Assembly (NCBI GenBank): GCA_050747525.1
Contig: JBOGOC010000080.1
Span: forward strand, 1-64,000
Source of the DNA: JBOGOC01 sp050747525
GTDB taxonomy: Bacteria > Acidobacteriota > Polarisedimenticolia > JACPZX01 > DASXTC01
Direction: 5' to 3'
Length of the DNA stretch: 64,000 bases
Shown here: positions 33,232 to 43,800 of the stretch, one piece after another
Layout of the letters: the number at the start of each line of letters is the position of its first letter
Position numbering within the stretch: the stretch's first letter is position 1
Translations under genes and position numbers: made by a program
Notes under the pieces: generated by a model
The model's input: only the letters and a program-made list of their open reading frames with translations
The model's database searches: none
What the model was told of the DNA's origin: nothing

Positions 33232-36200
33232 ATGAAAATCACCGATCTGTTCATCCGCCGGCCGGTGCTGGCGATGGTCGTGAACCTGGTGATCATCATC
33301 GCCGGGCTGCAGGCCATCGGCTCGCTCAGCGTCCGCCAGTACCCGCGCAGCGACATCGCCATCATCCGCGTGAGCACCGCCTACGTCGGGGCCAACGCCG
33401 ACCTGGTGCGCGGCTTCGTGACCACGCCGCTGGAGCGCGTCATCGCCAGCGCCGACGGCATCGACTACATCGAGTCGGCCAGCGCGCAGGGGCTGAGCAC
33501 CATCACCATCCACCTCAAGCTCAACTACGACACCAACGCGGCGCTCACCCAGATCCAGGCCAAGGTGGCCCAGGTGCGCAACGACCTGCCCCCCGAGGCC
33601 GAGGCTCCGGAGATCGAGATGGAAACGGCGGACAACCAGTTCGCCTCCATGTACATCGGCTTCGCCAGCGACGAGCTGGACCAGAACCAGATCAGCGACT
33701 ACATGACCCGCGTCGTGCAGCCGCGCCTGAGCGCGGTCAGCGGCGTGCAGCGCGCCGACATCCTGGGGGACCGCACCTTCGCCATGCGCATCTGGCTCAA
33801 GCCGGACCGGATGGCGGCGCTGGGGATCTCCCCCTCGACGGTGAGCGACGCCCTGGCCCACAACAACTACCTGGCGGCCCTGGGGAAGACCAAGGGGTCG
33901 ATGGTCTCGGTGAACCTGGTGGCCAACACCGACCTGCGCACGCCGCAGGAGTTCCGCGACCTGGTGGTCAAGCAGGACCAGGGGGTCATCGTGCGCCTGG
34001 GCGAGATCGCCGACGTCGTGCTGGGGGCGGAGAACTACGAGGAGGACGTCCGCTTCAACGGCCAGACCGCCATCTTCATGGGGATCTGGGTGCTTCCCAC
34101 CGCCAACACACTGGACGTGATCGGGCAGGTGCGCAAGGCGATGCCGGGTATTCAAGCCCAGCTTCCGGCGGGCATGTCGGGCAGGATCGTCTATGACTCC
34201 ACGACCTACATCCAGAACGCCCTGCGCGAGGTGCTCATAACGCTGGGCGAGACGCTGCTGATCGTCATGGTGGTCATCTTCCTGTTCCTCGGGTCGTTCC
34301 GGTCGGTGCTGATCCCGGTGGTGGCCATCCCCATCTCGCTCATCGGGGCGGTCTTCCTGATGCTGGCGGCCGGCTTCACCATCAACCTGCTCACGCTGCT
34401 GGCCATCGTGCTGTCGGTGGGGCTGGTGGTGGACGACGCCATCGTGGTGGTGGAGAACGTCCAGCGCCACATCCAGAAGGGAGAGGCTCCCATGCGCGCC
34501 GCGGTGATGGCCGCGCGCGAGCTGGTGGGCCCCATCATCGCCATGACCATCACCCTGGCGGCCGTGTACGCGCCCATCGGCATCCAGGGAGGGCTCACCG
34601 GGTCGCTGTTCCGCGAGTTCGCGTTCACGCTGGCGGGAGCGGTGATCATCTCGGGCGTGGTGGCCCTGACCCTGTCGCCCATGATGGGCTCGCGCCTGCT
34701 GAAGTCCGGAGAGACCGAGCGGGGCTTCGCCGGACTGGTGAGCCGCAGCTTCGAGGCGGTGCGCCGCCTGTACACCCGCATGCTGGCGGCCACGCTGGCG
34801 TCGCGCCCGGTGGTGCTGGCCCTGTGGCTGATCGTGGCGCTGCTGATCGTGCCGTTCTTCCTCTTCTCGCAGCAGGAGCTGGCCCCCAACGAGGATCAGG
34901 GGGTCGTGTTCGGCGTGGTGCAGGCCTCGGCCAACTCCACGCTCGATCAGACGCAGCTCTACACGAAGGTGGTGAACGAAGGCTTCGAGTCGTTCCCCGA
35001 GACCGACAGCACCTTCCAGATCACCTCGCCCACCGGAGGCTTCAGCGGCATGGTGCTGAAGCCGTGGAGCGAGAGGGAGAAGACGGCGGAGATGCTGCAG
35101 CTGGAAGCCGGGACCGTGATGTCGAAGATACCCGGCGTGCGGGTCATCCCCCTGGTCCCCCCGGCGCTGCCGGGCGGCGGCAACTTCCCCGTCGACCTGG
35201 TGATAGCCTCCACCGCCGAGCCCGAGCAGCTCTACGAGCTGGCCGGGACGCTGGTGCAGAAGGCGTTCGCCAGCGGGCTGTTCATATTCGCCGACGCCGA
35301 TCTCAAGTACGACCAGCCGCAGGCCGAGGTGGTGTTCGATCGGGACAAGCTTCGCTCGCAGGGCGTGGACCTGAGCCAGGCGGGGAGGGACCTGTCCGTC
35401 ATGCTGGGCGGAGACTACGTGAACCGCTTCAGCATCCAGGGACGCAGCTACAAGGTCATCCCGCAGGTCCAGCGGGCCGGTCGGCTCACCCCCGATCAGC
35501 TCGAGGACATCTACGTGACCGGGCGCGACGGGAAGCTGGTGCCGCTGTCCACCTTCGCCACGCTGAGCACCAGCACCGAGCCGCGCCAGCTGCTGCGCTT
35601 CCAGCAGCTCAACGCCGTGCGCATCCAGGGGGTCATTCCGCCCAACGTCTCGCTCGACCAGGCGCTGAGCTTTCTGGAGGACCAGGCGGCCGCCATCCTG
35701 CCGCAGGGATTCACCATCGATCATGCGGGCGAGTCACGCCAGCTGCGCACCGAATCGGGCCGCTTCCTGGCGACGTTCCTGCTGTCGGGGATCCTGATCT
35801 ACCTGGTGCTCGCGGCGCAGTTCGAGAGCTTCCGTGACCCGTTCATCATCCTGGCCGGGTCGGTGCCGCTGGCCCTGTCGGGGGCGCTGCTCTTCTCGTT
35901 CCTGGGCTTCACCACGCTGAACATCTACAGCCAGGTGGGCCTGGTGACCCTGGTGGGGCTGATCTCCAAGAACGGCATCCTGATCGTGGAGTTCGCCAAC
36001 CACCTGCAGGAGCAGGGCCGCGACAAGCTGCAGGCCGTCATCGAGGCGGCCTCCACCCGACTGCGTCCCGTGCTCATGACCACCGCGGCCACCGTGATGG
36101 GGCACATGCCCCTGGTGTTCGCGCACGGCCCTGGAGCGGGCGCCCGCAACAGCATCGGCATGGTGCTGGTGACCGGCATGATCATCGGCACGGCGTTCAC

Positions 36201-36318
36201 GCTGTTCGTGGTGCCGGCGATCTACACGGTGGTGGCGCGCCGGAGGGTGGCGGGGGCCACCGAGGCCGACCGGGCGGTGGCCGGCCCATCGACCGAGCAG
36301 AGCGCGGCGATGGCCTGA
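33232..36318 (+). CDS. RND multidrug-type efflux pump (HAE-1 family)
   Basis: This is a 1028-residue inner-membrane proton antiporter with 12 predicted membrane helices and two large periplasmic loops. The start ITDLFIRRPVLAMVVNLVII and the TM4 segment LVVDDAIVVVENVQRHIQKG, with the proton-relay Asp pair (about 402), are typical of MexI/MdtF-like pumps. The conserved helix LVGLISKNGILIVEFANHLQ lies near the end. Length is normal. Substrate range cannot be read from sequence, but the leading NHLP-like gene makes a peptide or metabolite substrate conceivable. A compact terminator follows. Confidence 0.96.
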   Translation: MKITDLFIRRPVLAMVVNLVIIIAGLQAIGSLSVRQYPRSDIAIIRVSTAYVGANADLVRGFVTTPLERVIASADGIDYIESASAQGLSTITIHLKLNYDTNAALTQIQAKVAQVRNDLPPEAEAPEIEMETADNQFASMYIGFASDELDQNQISDYMTRVVQPRLSAVSGVQRADILGDRTFAMRIWLKPDRMAALGISPSTVSDALAHNNYLAALGKTKGSMVSVNLVANTDLRTPQEFRDLVVKQDQGVIVRLGEIADVVLGAENYEEDVRFNGQTAIFMGIWVLPTANTLDVIGQVRKAMPGIQAQLPAGMSGRIVYDSTTYIQNALREVLITLGETLLIVMVVIFLFLGSFRSVLIPVVAIPISLIGAVFLMLAAGFTINLLTLLAIVLSVGLVVDDAIVVVENVQRHIQKGEAPMRAAVMAARELVGPIIAMTITLAAVYAPIGIQGGLTGSLFREFAFTLAGAVIISGVVALTLSPMMGSRLLKSGETERGFAGLVSRSFEAVRRLYTRMLAATLASRPVVLALWLIVALLIVPFFLFSQQELAPNEDQGVVFGVVQASANSTLDQTQLYTKVVNEGFESFPETDSTFQITSPTGGFSGMVLKPWSEREKTAEMLQLEAGTVMSKIPGVRVIPLVPPALPGGGNFPVDLVIASTAEPEQLYELAGTLVQKAFASGLFIFADADLKYDQPQAEVVFDRDKLRSQGVDLSQAGRDLSVMLGGDYVNRFSIQGRSYKVIPQVQRAGRLTPDQLEDIYVTGRDGKLVPLSTFATLSTSTEPRQLLRFQQLNAVRIQGVIPPNVSLDQALSFLEDQAAAILPQGFTIDHAGESRQLRTESGRFLATFLLSGILIYLVLAAQFESFRDPFIILAGSVPLALSGALLFSFLGFTTLNIYSQVGLVTLVGLISKNGILIVEFANHLQEQGRDKLQAVIEAASTRLRPVLMTTAATVMGHMPLVFAHGPGAGARNSIGMVLVTGMIIGTAFTLFVVPAIYTVVARRRVAGATEADRAVAGPSTEQSAAMA

Positions 36319-36333
36319 GGCGATTCTTCCAGG

Positions 36334-36351
36334 AACCGGCGCCCGGTTTTT
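36334..36351 (+). terminator. Terminator of the small-protein/RND operon
   Basis: A compact hairpin, AACCGG (36334-36339), loop CGC, CCGGTT (36343-36348), runs straight into five T (36347-36351). It begins 16 bases after the pump stop codon. Confidence 0.6.
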
Positions 36352-36382
36352 CCCAATAGATACAGTAATGGACCGACCGATC

Positions 36383-36406
36383 GGAAGCGTCCCGCCGCAC
36401 GCTTCC
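36383..36406 (+). promoter_or_regulatory. Leader stem-loop before the ECF sigma gene
   Basis: A perfect 8-bp inverted repeat, GGAAGCGT (36383-36390) and ACGCTTCC (36399-36406) with an 8-base loop, ends one step before the G-rich ribosome site (36407-36417) of the sigma factor. Its place suggests control of translation. No U-tract follows, so it is not a terminator. Confidence 0.5.
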
Positions 36407-36417
36407 GGGGGGGAGGG

Positions 36418-36963
36418 ATGCCGGAGCGGGGGTGGAGGAGCGAGGCGGAGGCCTTTCTGGAGGGGGATCCGCGGACGGTCTCTGCCGTGCGGAGCGTCGT
36501 AGAGGCCGTAGTGGCAGGGTTCTCCTTCACCAGCCACGAGCGGGCGGATATCGTGCAGGAGGCGCTCGGCAGGCTGGTCGACTCCATCCGGTCCGGACGC
36601 TACAGGGGCGAGGCGGCCCTCACGACCTTCGGCTACAGCGTGGCCCGCTTCACCTGCATCGAGCACGAACGCGACGCCAAGGCCCGCGCGGCGGGCGGCC
36701 TCGAGGCGGTCGTGTGCACCTCGGCCGGCCCCGAAGAGACCCTCCTCCGCGCGGAAGAGCACGACCGCAACCTGACCGCCCTGTCCAGGCTCCCTCCGCA
36801 GGCGCGGGAGCTGCTTCACCTGATATTCATCGAACGGCTATCCTATAAAGACGTCGGCCGGCGCCTCGGGCTATCGGAATCGGCCGTCAAGTCCCGCGTC
36901 CATCGGTGCCGGCTGATGCTGCGGGACCTGGCGAATCGGGGGGAAGCCTTCGAGCAAAGGTGA
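36418..36963 (+). CDS. ECF-type RNA polymerase sigma factor
   Basis: This is a 181-residue extracytoplasmic-function sigma factor. Region 2 (about 25-95) contains HERADIVQEALGRLVDSIRS and the DNA-melting part ALTTFGYSVARFTCIEHERD. Region 4 (about 120-178) has LPPQARELLHLIFIERLSYK and the helix-turn-helix VGRRLGLSESAVKSRVHRCR. The linker is short. It is followed after 23 bases by a zinc-finger anti-sigma gene. The G-rich ribosome site abuts a perfect hairpin in the leader. Confidence 0.93.
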   Translation: MPERGWRSEAEAFLEGDPRTVSAVRSVVEAVVAGFSFTSHERADIVQEALGRLVDSIRSGRYRGEAALTTFGYSVARFTCIEHERDAKARAAGGLEAVVCTSAGPEETLLRAEEHDRNLTALSRLPPQARELLHLIFIERLSYKDVGRRLGLSESAVKSRVHRCRLMLRDLANRGEAFEQR

Positions 36964-36986
36964 CACGTCCGCCGCCGTGCCCTTTG

Positions 36987-37169
36987 ATGAATGATCCGGA
37001 CCACTCCCGCCGCCTCCTCTGGTACGCGGCCGACAACCTCGGCCCCGAGGAAGCGCGCGAGCTGAAGGCCCACCTCGACGCCTGTCCGGACTGCCGCGCG
37101 CAGGTCCGATTCGCCCGATCGCTGGGAAAGAGCTTGAAACGCCCGCCCGGCAAGCCAGGAAAACCCTGA
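36987..37169 (+). CDS. Minimal zinc-finger anti-sigma factor (ZAS domain only)
   Basis: This 60-residue protein carries the H-x3-C-x2-C zinc motif of anti-sigma factors (HLDACPDC, about 32-39), preceded by the helix RRLLWYAADNLGPEEARELK. It lacks any membrane helix or sensory domain, so it would be a soluble inhibitor of the ECF sigma encoded just upstream. ATG 36987 is used because an upstream in-frame start would read back into the sigma gene; an in-frame relation to ATG 36991 does not exist. The basic tail SLKRPPGKPGKP ends the protein. Confidence 0.8.
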   Translation: MNDPDHSRRLLWYAADNLGPEEARELKAHLDACPDCRAQVRFARSLGKSLKRPPGKPGKP

Positions 37170-37286
37170 CGCGAAGTCGCGCAACCATCTCCTTCCTCCC
37201 TCACTAACTCAGCAGACACAGGTCCCATTCGCGCGTGGCGTATTCGGAGGAGGCGCGGAGAGGGACCCCCTTGAGAAGGAGGAGTC

Positions 37287-37838
37287 ATGTCCGGAAGGAT
37301 CGCACGGCTCGTGGTGATGGCGGCCGCCTGCGCACTGGTGGCCTCGATCCCGGCGCAGGCGGAGCCGGTGTGCAACGGGACGCTCGTGGTGGCCGCCGCG
37401 GAAACGATGGTGACCGGCTCGATCTGCAACGGGAGCTACACCACGACGCAGACATCCAACAACGTGCGCGAGTGCCTGCAGGAAGCGCTGTCGGGTGGCA
37501 TCGCGAAGCTGAGCCACACGTGGCGATTCGACAATGTCCCCGCAGGGACCATCTCCCTGATCTACGAAGGGAACCGGCCCAACAACGCGGATGGGGACAA
37601 CTTCAAGTTCTCGGGCCACTATTACACCGAAGAGGGGCCGTATTTCATCCTGATGCCGGGGGCCATCATCAACAGCCCGCTCGAGCTGCAGGGCGGATTC
37701 CAGCACTTCACGAACTGGGACTTGCCGTACCAGACCTCGTTCTACATCAACATCCGCGACACCGCGGGGGGGACCAACCTCGATACGGTGAACATCGACT
37801 ACCTGGCGGTCTGCTCGGAGTCGGAGTTGCTCGAGTAG
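37287..37838 (+). CDS. Secreted protein of unknown function
   Basis: This is a 183-residue exported protein with a signal peptide (about 1-26, ending SIPAQA). The mature part begins EPVCNGTLVVAAAETMVTGS and has three or four cysteines that could pair (VCNG, SICNGS, ECLQE, VCSES). Predicted beta strands (LSHTWRFDNVPAGTISLIYE, TSFYINIRDTAGG) suggest a jelly-roll or CBM-like fold. It has a strong ribosome site, AAGGAGGAG. Lying right after the ECF sigma/anti-sigma pair it may be a target of that sigma factor; no shared promoter motif was found to prove this. Confidence 0.75.
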   Translation: MSGRIARLVVMAAACALVASIPAQAEPVCNGTLVVAAAETMVTGSICNGSYTTTQTSNNVRECLQEALSGGIAKLSHTWRFDNVPAGTISLIYEGNRPNNADGDNFKFSGHYYTEEGPYFILMPGAIINSPLELQGGFQHFTNWDLPYQTSFYINIRDTAGGTNLDTVNIDYLAVCSESELLE

Positions 37839-37858
37839 TCAGAGCCGGTAGGGATCAA

Positions 37859-37895
37859 GGCCGGCGGTCGGGGCCGATGCCCCCGATCGCCGGCC
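37859..37895. terminator. Long hairpin between convergent genes, probable bidirectional terminator
   Basis: A 15-bp stem with a single G-U wobble (37859-37873 with 37881-37895, 7-base loop) fills most of the 60-bp gap between two convergent stop codons. No U-tract is present on either side, so its efficiency as an intrinsic terminator is uncertain. Confidence 0.55.
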
Positions 37896-37898
37896 GTC

Positions 37899-40800
37899 TC
37901 AGGGCGCGTCGCAGGTGTCCCCGGTGCCGTCGCCGTCCGTGTCGACCTGGCTGGGATTGCGGAACGCGGGGCAGTTGTCGTACAGGTCGTCTACGCCGTC
38001 GCCGTCCGTGTCGTTCTCGGCGCGCGGGCAGGTGAAGGGCTGGGCGATGGGCACCCCCGAGGAATTCCTCCCCAGGACGCTCTCCAGTGACTGGCCGCAG
38101 CGCGACGACACGACGTAGTAGAGGACCGTCTGCTGGCGCGGCACCGCGGTGTCCGACGCCATCAGCGCGTCCAGGCCGCCGGCCAGGCATTCCTGGTCGT
38201 ACGAGAAGGTGAGGCCGGTCGTCTTGTAGCCGCGGTACACGTTGTAGAAGGAGACCCCCGGCACCGCGCTCCAGGCCAGCCCGGTGACCGGGCCGGCCTG
38301 AGAGGCGGTCAGCGTGTTGCCCACTTCGGGGGGCGGCGGGTTGGCCAGGTCGAGCGGCGCGCAGTCGCAAAGGTTTCCGATGCCGTCGTCGTCCGTGTCG
38401 CACTGCTCGTCGGGGGTCCCCGGGACGGCGTCGCAGTCCGACGGCGGATTGAAGGCGTCGGGACAGTTGTCCGCGCAGTCGCCCACCCCGTCCAGATCGC
38501 TGTCGCGCGCCTCGTCGACCGCGCCATCGCAGTCGTCGTCGGCGCCGTTGCACAGCTCGGGCCCGGGGCCGGCATCGCGCAGGCACACCAGGCCGCCGCC
38601 CATGCAGGTCATGGTCCCGTCGTTGCACATGCCGATCTGGCCGGTGGTGCAGGTGGCGCCGCTCTCGGGGTGCCCTTCGTCCACCAGGCCGTTGCAGTTC
38701 TCGTCCAGCCCGTTGCACAGCTCGGGCACCGCGGCGAGCGAGTCGTCCTTCACACCGTCACAGTCGTCGTCGATGTCGTTGCACACCTCGGACGCCTGCG
38801 GCCGGATGGCGGGATTGGCGTCGTTGCACTCTCCGCACAGGTCGCCAGGCAGCGGCAGGCATCCCGCCGTGCACACCGCCGCGCTGTCGTTGTCGGCGTC
38901 GGTGCAGGCCGCCACGACCTGCGTCATCACGGTCGCGCTGTTGTTGGCCGCCGCGCCGTCGAACGCCTCTGACGAGACCGTGACCGTGTTGCTCACCGCG
39001 GCAGCCACCTGCGTGGGAGTGACGTCGATCTCGATGACCACGGGGGCGCCCGTCGCGACGGTTCCCAGCTGGCACGTGACCGTTCCCGACGCGTGCAGGC
39101 AGCTGCCAGCCGTGGTGCTCGCGGCGGCGAAGCTCACGCCGGCCGGCAGCACGTCGGTCACGATGGTGCCGGTCGCGGGGTCGGGGCCCACGCTGGTGAC
39201 GGTGGCCGTGTAGCGCAGGCTCCCGCCCACGGGAACCGGATCGGGCGAGTCGGTCAGGGCGATCCCCAGATCCGCGGTGAGGACCGGGCCGACGCTGAGC
39301 ACAACCGACGTGGGGCCGTAGGTGACATGCCACCCGAGGCCTCCGCCCAGCGGCGGCGCGTCGAGGGCCGCGAAGGTCCCGGTGCGGGAGGCCATCGTCA
39401 TGATGGAGAACGTGTCGCCGTTGGCGGGGACGAAAGGCGGGATGACCGAGACATGGAGCGTGCCGTCGAGCGTGGCCGCTGCGGTTCCGGTCAGGGCGAG
39501 CCGGTCGTGCTGCGTGCCGGGGGTCAGGCCGGCCACCTCCACCTCGAGCACGCCCGCGGCTGCCTGCGTGTAGTTGCCCGCGATGGTCAGGGTGCCGGGG
39601 CCGGGCGTGGCGGAGCCGGGGCCCGCGGTGCCGGCGCTCACGACGTTCCCCGTGGCGGTGCCGGTCCCCTCGAAGCGCCCCGCCTGGATGCTCGCGCCCG
39701 CGGAGAGCTGGATGGCGCCCGGAGCGAGCCGCGTGCTGCCGGCCGTCTGTGTGTAGGCCTGGCTGAGCTGCAGTGTGCCGGACTGTGCCTCCACCACCCC
39801 CGCATTGGTGAGCAGGGGACCGATGCTCGTCAAGCCGCCGCTCGCCGCCTTGCGCAGGATGCCGCTGCCGAGCACGGCGATGGTGGGAGACGGCGCGCCG
39901 GACGAGGTGATGTCTGCGTCGGTCTGCATCAGCCAGGTGCCGGCGATGGAGAGGCTCGCCTGCGCCGTCAGATCGAGATTGGCGGTCCCCGTCCATGTGG
40001 CGTCGTTCACCTGCACCGCTCGCTGGCTCAGGAACCTGTTGGACGAACCCGAGAATGACAGGGGCCCCTGCACATCGAGCCCGCCCGCACCCGAGATCGT
40101 GCCGCCCGACCAGGTCATGTTGCCCGTCACCGTCACGCCGTCGGTCCCCGTGAGGGTCCCCGCCGTCAGCGCAAACGACGGAAGAACGATCGCCTCGCCG
40201 CTGCCGAGCGCCAGAGACCCACCCTCGATCGTCAGCACACCCAGCGAGGTCACCGTGGCGGCCGGCACGACGCTCACCGTCGCGCCCGAGACGGTGGTCT
40301 GCCCGGTGACGGCACAGGAGCCCTGCATCGTGACGGTGCCGGCGTCGAACCTCACCGTGCTCCCCGAGAGGCTCGACGTCGCGGACAGCGCGTGCGTGCC
40401 GCCGCCGAAGTCGAGGGTCGCTCCTGCTCCGATGGTCAGGCTGCCGGCGTGAGTGCCGTCACGCGTGAACGTCAGGGTGCCGCTCTGCACCGCCACGTTT
40501 CCCGCGCCGGTGTAGGGGACCCCGAGGGACGTGATCCCTGGACCTGCCGACTTCTTCAACAATCCCGCGTTCACGAACATCGGCGCGGAGGGCAGGCCGT
40601 CGCTGATCCCATGGTCGGACTGGAAGTCCCACGTTCCGTTGCTCTGGATGATGGCCCCAACCCCCATGGTCATGGTGTTGGTGCTGGTCCAGGTGGTGTC
40701 CACGAGGGTAAGCGTCCGCTGGTTCAGGGTCTTTGACGTTGAGCCAGATATCGAGAGCAGCCCCTGCACGGCGAAGGGACCGGTCCCCGAGATCGTTCCT

Positions 40801-43800
40801 CCCGACCACGTCATCGCTCCGGTCACCGTGACGCCGTCGGATCCGGTCATCGTCCCCCCCGACTGGGCCACGGACGGCACCACGATCGGGCCGCCGCTGT
40901 CGAGCGTCAACGTGCCGGCGGAAAGGGTCAGGGCGCCCATCGCGGTCACGGTGGAGGAGGAGGTGAAGGTCGCCACCGAGCTGACGATGGTCTGCCCGGT
41001 CACGTCGTAGGTGCCACCCACCGTCACCGTGCCGGCCGTGAACCGGACGGTTCCCCCCGTGGACGAGATGCCGGACGACGCCGCCAGCACGTGTGTGCCG
41101 CCTCCGAACGTGAGGCCGGACGCCGGGGCCACCGAGAGGCTTCCCGCGTGCGTGCCGTCGCGCGTGAAGCTCAAGGTCCCGGTCTGCAGCTGCACGTTCC
41201 CCGTGCCCGTGTAGGGGACCCCGAAGGTGGTGAGTCCCGCGTCCGCGGTCTTTCGCAGCAGGCCCGCGTTCACGAACATCGGCGCGGGGGCCGTGCCGTC
41301 GCTGAGGCCCGCATCGGTCTGGAAATCCCATGTCCCGTTGCTCTGGATGATGGCGCCGATCCCCATGGTCAGCAGGTTGGTGCTGGTCCAGGTGGTGTCG
41401 CCGAGCGTGAGCGTCCGCTGGTTCAGCGTCTTGGACGTGGAGCCGGATATCGTCAGCAGGCCGTTGACCGTGAACCCGCCGGTCCCCGCGATCGTGCCCC
41501 CTTGCCAGCTCATGGCCCCGGTCACGGTCAGGTCGTCGGCGCCCGTGATGGTGCCCGAGAGGTACGTCAGCGCAGGGACGGCGATGGGTTCTCCGCTGTT
41601 GAGAATGAGGGTGCCTCCGTTGACCGTCAGCGTGCCCAGCCCCGCTACCGTGGCGGATGGGTTGACGGTCACCGTCGCCGAGGTGATCGACGTCTGCGCG
41701 AGAGCGCCGAGCGTGCCATCCACGCTGGCCGTCGATCCGGTGAACGTAACCCTGTCTCCCGAGACGCTCGACGTGGCGGCGAAGGTGTGCGTGCCGCCGC
41801 CGAACGAGAGTGTGGCTCCGGGTGAGGATGTCAGGGCGCCGGAGTGGGTCGCGTTGCGCGTGAAGTTGAGGGTCCCTACCTGGACCTCCACGCCGCCCGT
41901 TGCCGTGTACGGCACCCCCATGTTCGTGCTGCCTGTTCCGACCGATTTGCGCAGGGTGCCGGCGTTGACGAACGAAGGCGCGGGGGCCACGCCGTCGCCG
42001 AGCCCAGCGTCCGACCGGAAGTCCCATGTGCCGTTGCTCTGGATGACGGCGCCGATCCCCATGGTCAGCGTGTTCGTGCTGGTCCAGGTGGTGTTGCCGA
42101 GCGTGAGCGTCCGCTGGTTCAGCGTCTTGGACGTGCTGCCCGATATCGTCAGCAGGCCGTTGACGGTGAACGGTCCTGTCCCAGCGATTGTGCCGCCCTG
42201 CCAGCTTATCGCTCCGCTCACCGTGATGGAGTCGCCACCGGTCAAGGTGCCGGATGACAGGGTGAGAGACGGCAGAACGACGGCTTCGCCGCTGTTGAGA
42301 GACAGCGTGCCGGTGGTGATGGTCAGCGCGCTCAGTCCGGTCAGCGTGGCCGCGGCGTTGACGGTCGCCGTGCCCGACACGGTGGTCTGCGTCGTGACCG
42401 CCAGCGAGCCGTCGACCGTCGTGGTACCGGTGCCGAAGACGACACGATCGGCTGCGACGCTCGAGGTGGAGGTCAGGGTCTGGGTGCCGCCGGCGAACGA
42501 GACGGTGGCCCCCGGAGAGGTGGTGATGGTGCCGGAGTGGGTTGCGCTGCGCGTGAAGGAGAGGGTCCCCACCTGCACGTCCACCGCGCCGGTCCCGGTG
42601 CAGGGGACACCCACCGGCGTGGTCCCCGAGCCGGCCGACTTCTTCAGTGTCCCCGCGTTGATGAAGGAGGGGGCCGGGGCCACACCGTCGCTCAGCCCGA
42701 GGTCGGTGCGGAAGTCCCACGTTCCATTGCTCTGGATGACGGCGCCGATTCCCATGGTCACCGTCGTCATGGTGGTCCAGATGGTGTCGCCCACGGTCAG
42801 GGTGCGCTGGTTGAGCGTCTTGATGGTTGTGCCGCTGATGGTGAGCGTTCCGTTCACCATCAGGCCGCCGCTCCCCGAGAGGGTGCCGCCCGACCATCCG
42901 GCGTTGCCTGTGACGGTGAACAGGTCGGAGCCGCCGAGCGTGCCGCTCGAGAGCGTGAGCGAAGGGACCGAGATCGGCTCGCCGCTGCCGAGGTTCAAAG
43001 TTCCGCTCAGGATCGTCAGAGGGCCCAGGCTGGTGATGGTGGCTGCCGCGTTGACGTTCACCACGGCGCTGCCCGTGACGGTGGTCAGGCCGGTCACGTC
43101 GTACGACCCTTCCACGGCCACCGTGCCCGAGAAGGTGACCCGGTCGCCCGTGACGCTGGAGGTGGAGGTCAGCGTGTGCACGCCGGTGCCGAAGGTCAGT
43201 GTCGCCCCCGGCGAGATCGACAGCCCGGCGGTGTAGGTCCCGCCGCCGGTCAGGCTCAGGGTGCCCGTCTGCACGGAGATGGATCCGGGCCCCGTGCAAG
43301 GGAGATCCATCGTGGTGGTTCCGGTCCCCGAAGACTTGCGGAGGGTTCCGGAGTTGATGAAGGAAGGGGCGGCGCCTGTACCGGCGGAGAGCCCGAGGTT
43401 GCTCTGGAAGTCCCAGATCCCGTTGCTCTGGATCGTCGCCCCGTTCGAGACGGTGACCCCCACGGTGCTGGTGAAGGTGGTGGCGCCGACCGTCAACGGC
43501 TTCTGGGAGAGGGTCTTCGTCGAGCTTCCCCCGATGGAGAACGGTCCCTGCACGATGAGCGCCCCCGTGCCGGAGAGGGTCCCGCCATTCCAGTTGAAGG
43601 GGCCGTCGACCTGAAGCTGGCCCGCCCCGGTCAGTGTGCCCGCGATCATCGTGATGACGGCGGTCGGGCCCGCCGTGCTGGCAGCGTCGAGAGTCAGCGT
43701 ATTGTTGATGAGGAGCGTCTGCGTGCCGGCGGTGCCGCCCAGGGTCAGGGTGTTGACCGTGGAAACTACGTTCAAGGTGACGGTGTAGGTGCCGTCAGGC

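Noticed and set aside
33145..35724. 859-codon open frame on the minus strand opposite the RND pump gene
   Set aside because: It is rich in His, Gln, Arg and Asp with no domain pattern, as expected for the antisense shadow of a high-GC gene. The plus strand encodes an unmistakable RND transporter.
36331..36357. ECF-type -35 (GGAACC) upstream of the sigma gene
   Set aside because: The bases form the stem of the terminator after the RND gene and no ECF -10 was recognised downstream.
40459..43299. Long open frames on both strands within the giant repeat gene (e.g. minus 40459-43299, plus 41227-43236)
   Set aside because: They repeat with the same ~695-bp period because the DNA repeats. Their sequences lack signal peptides or known motifs, whereas the frame 37899-44000 has a signal peptide and recognisable C-terminal domains.
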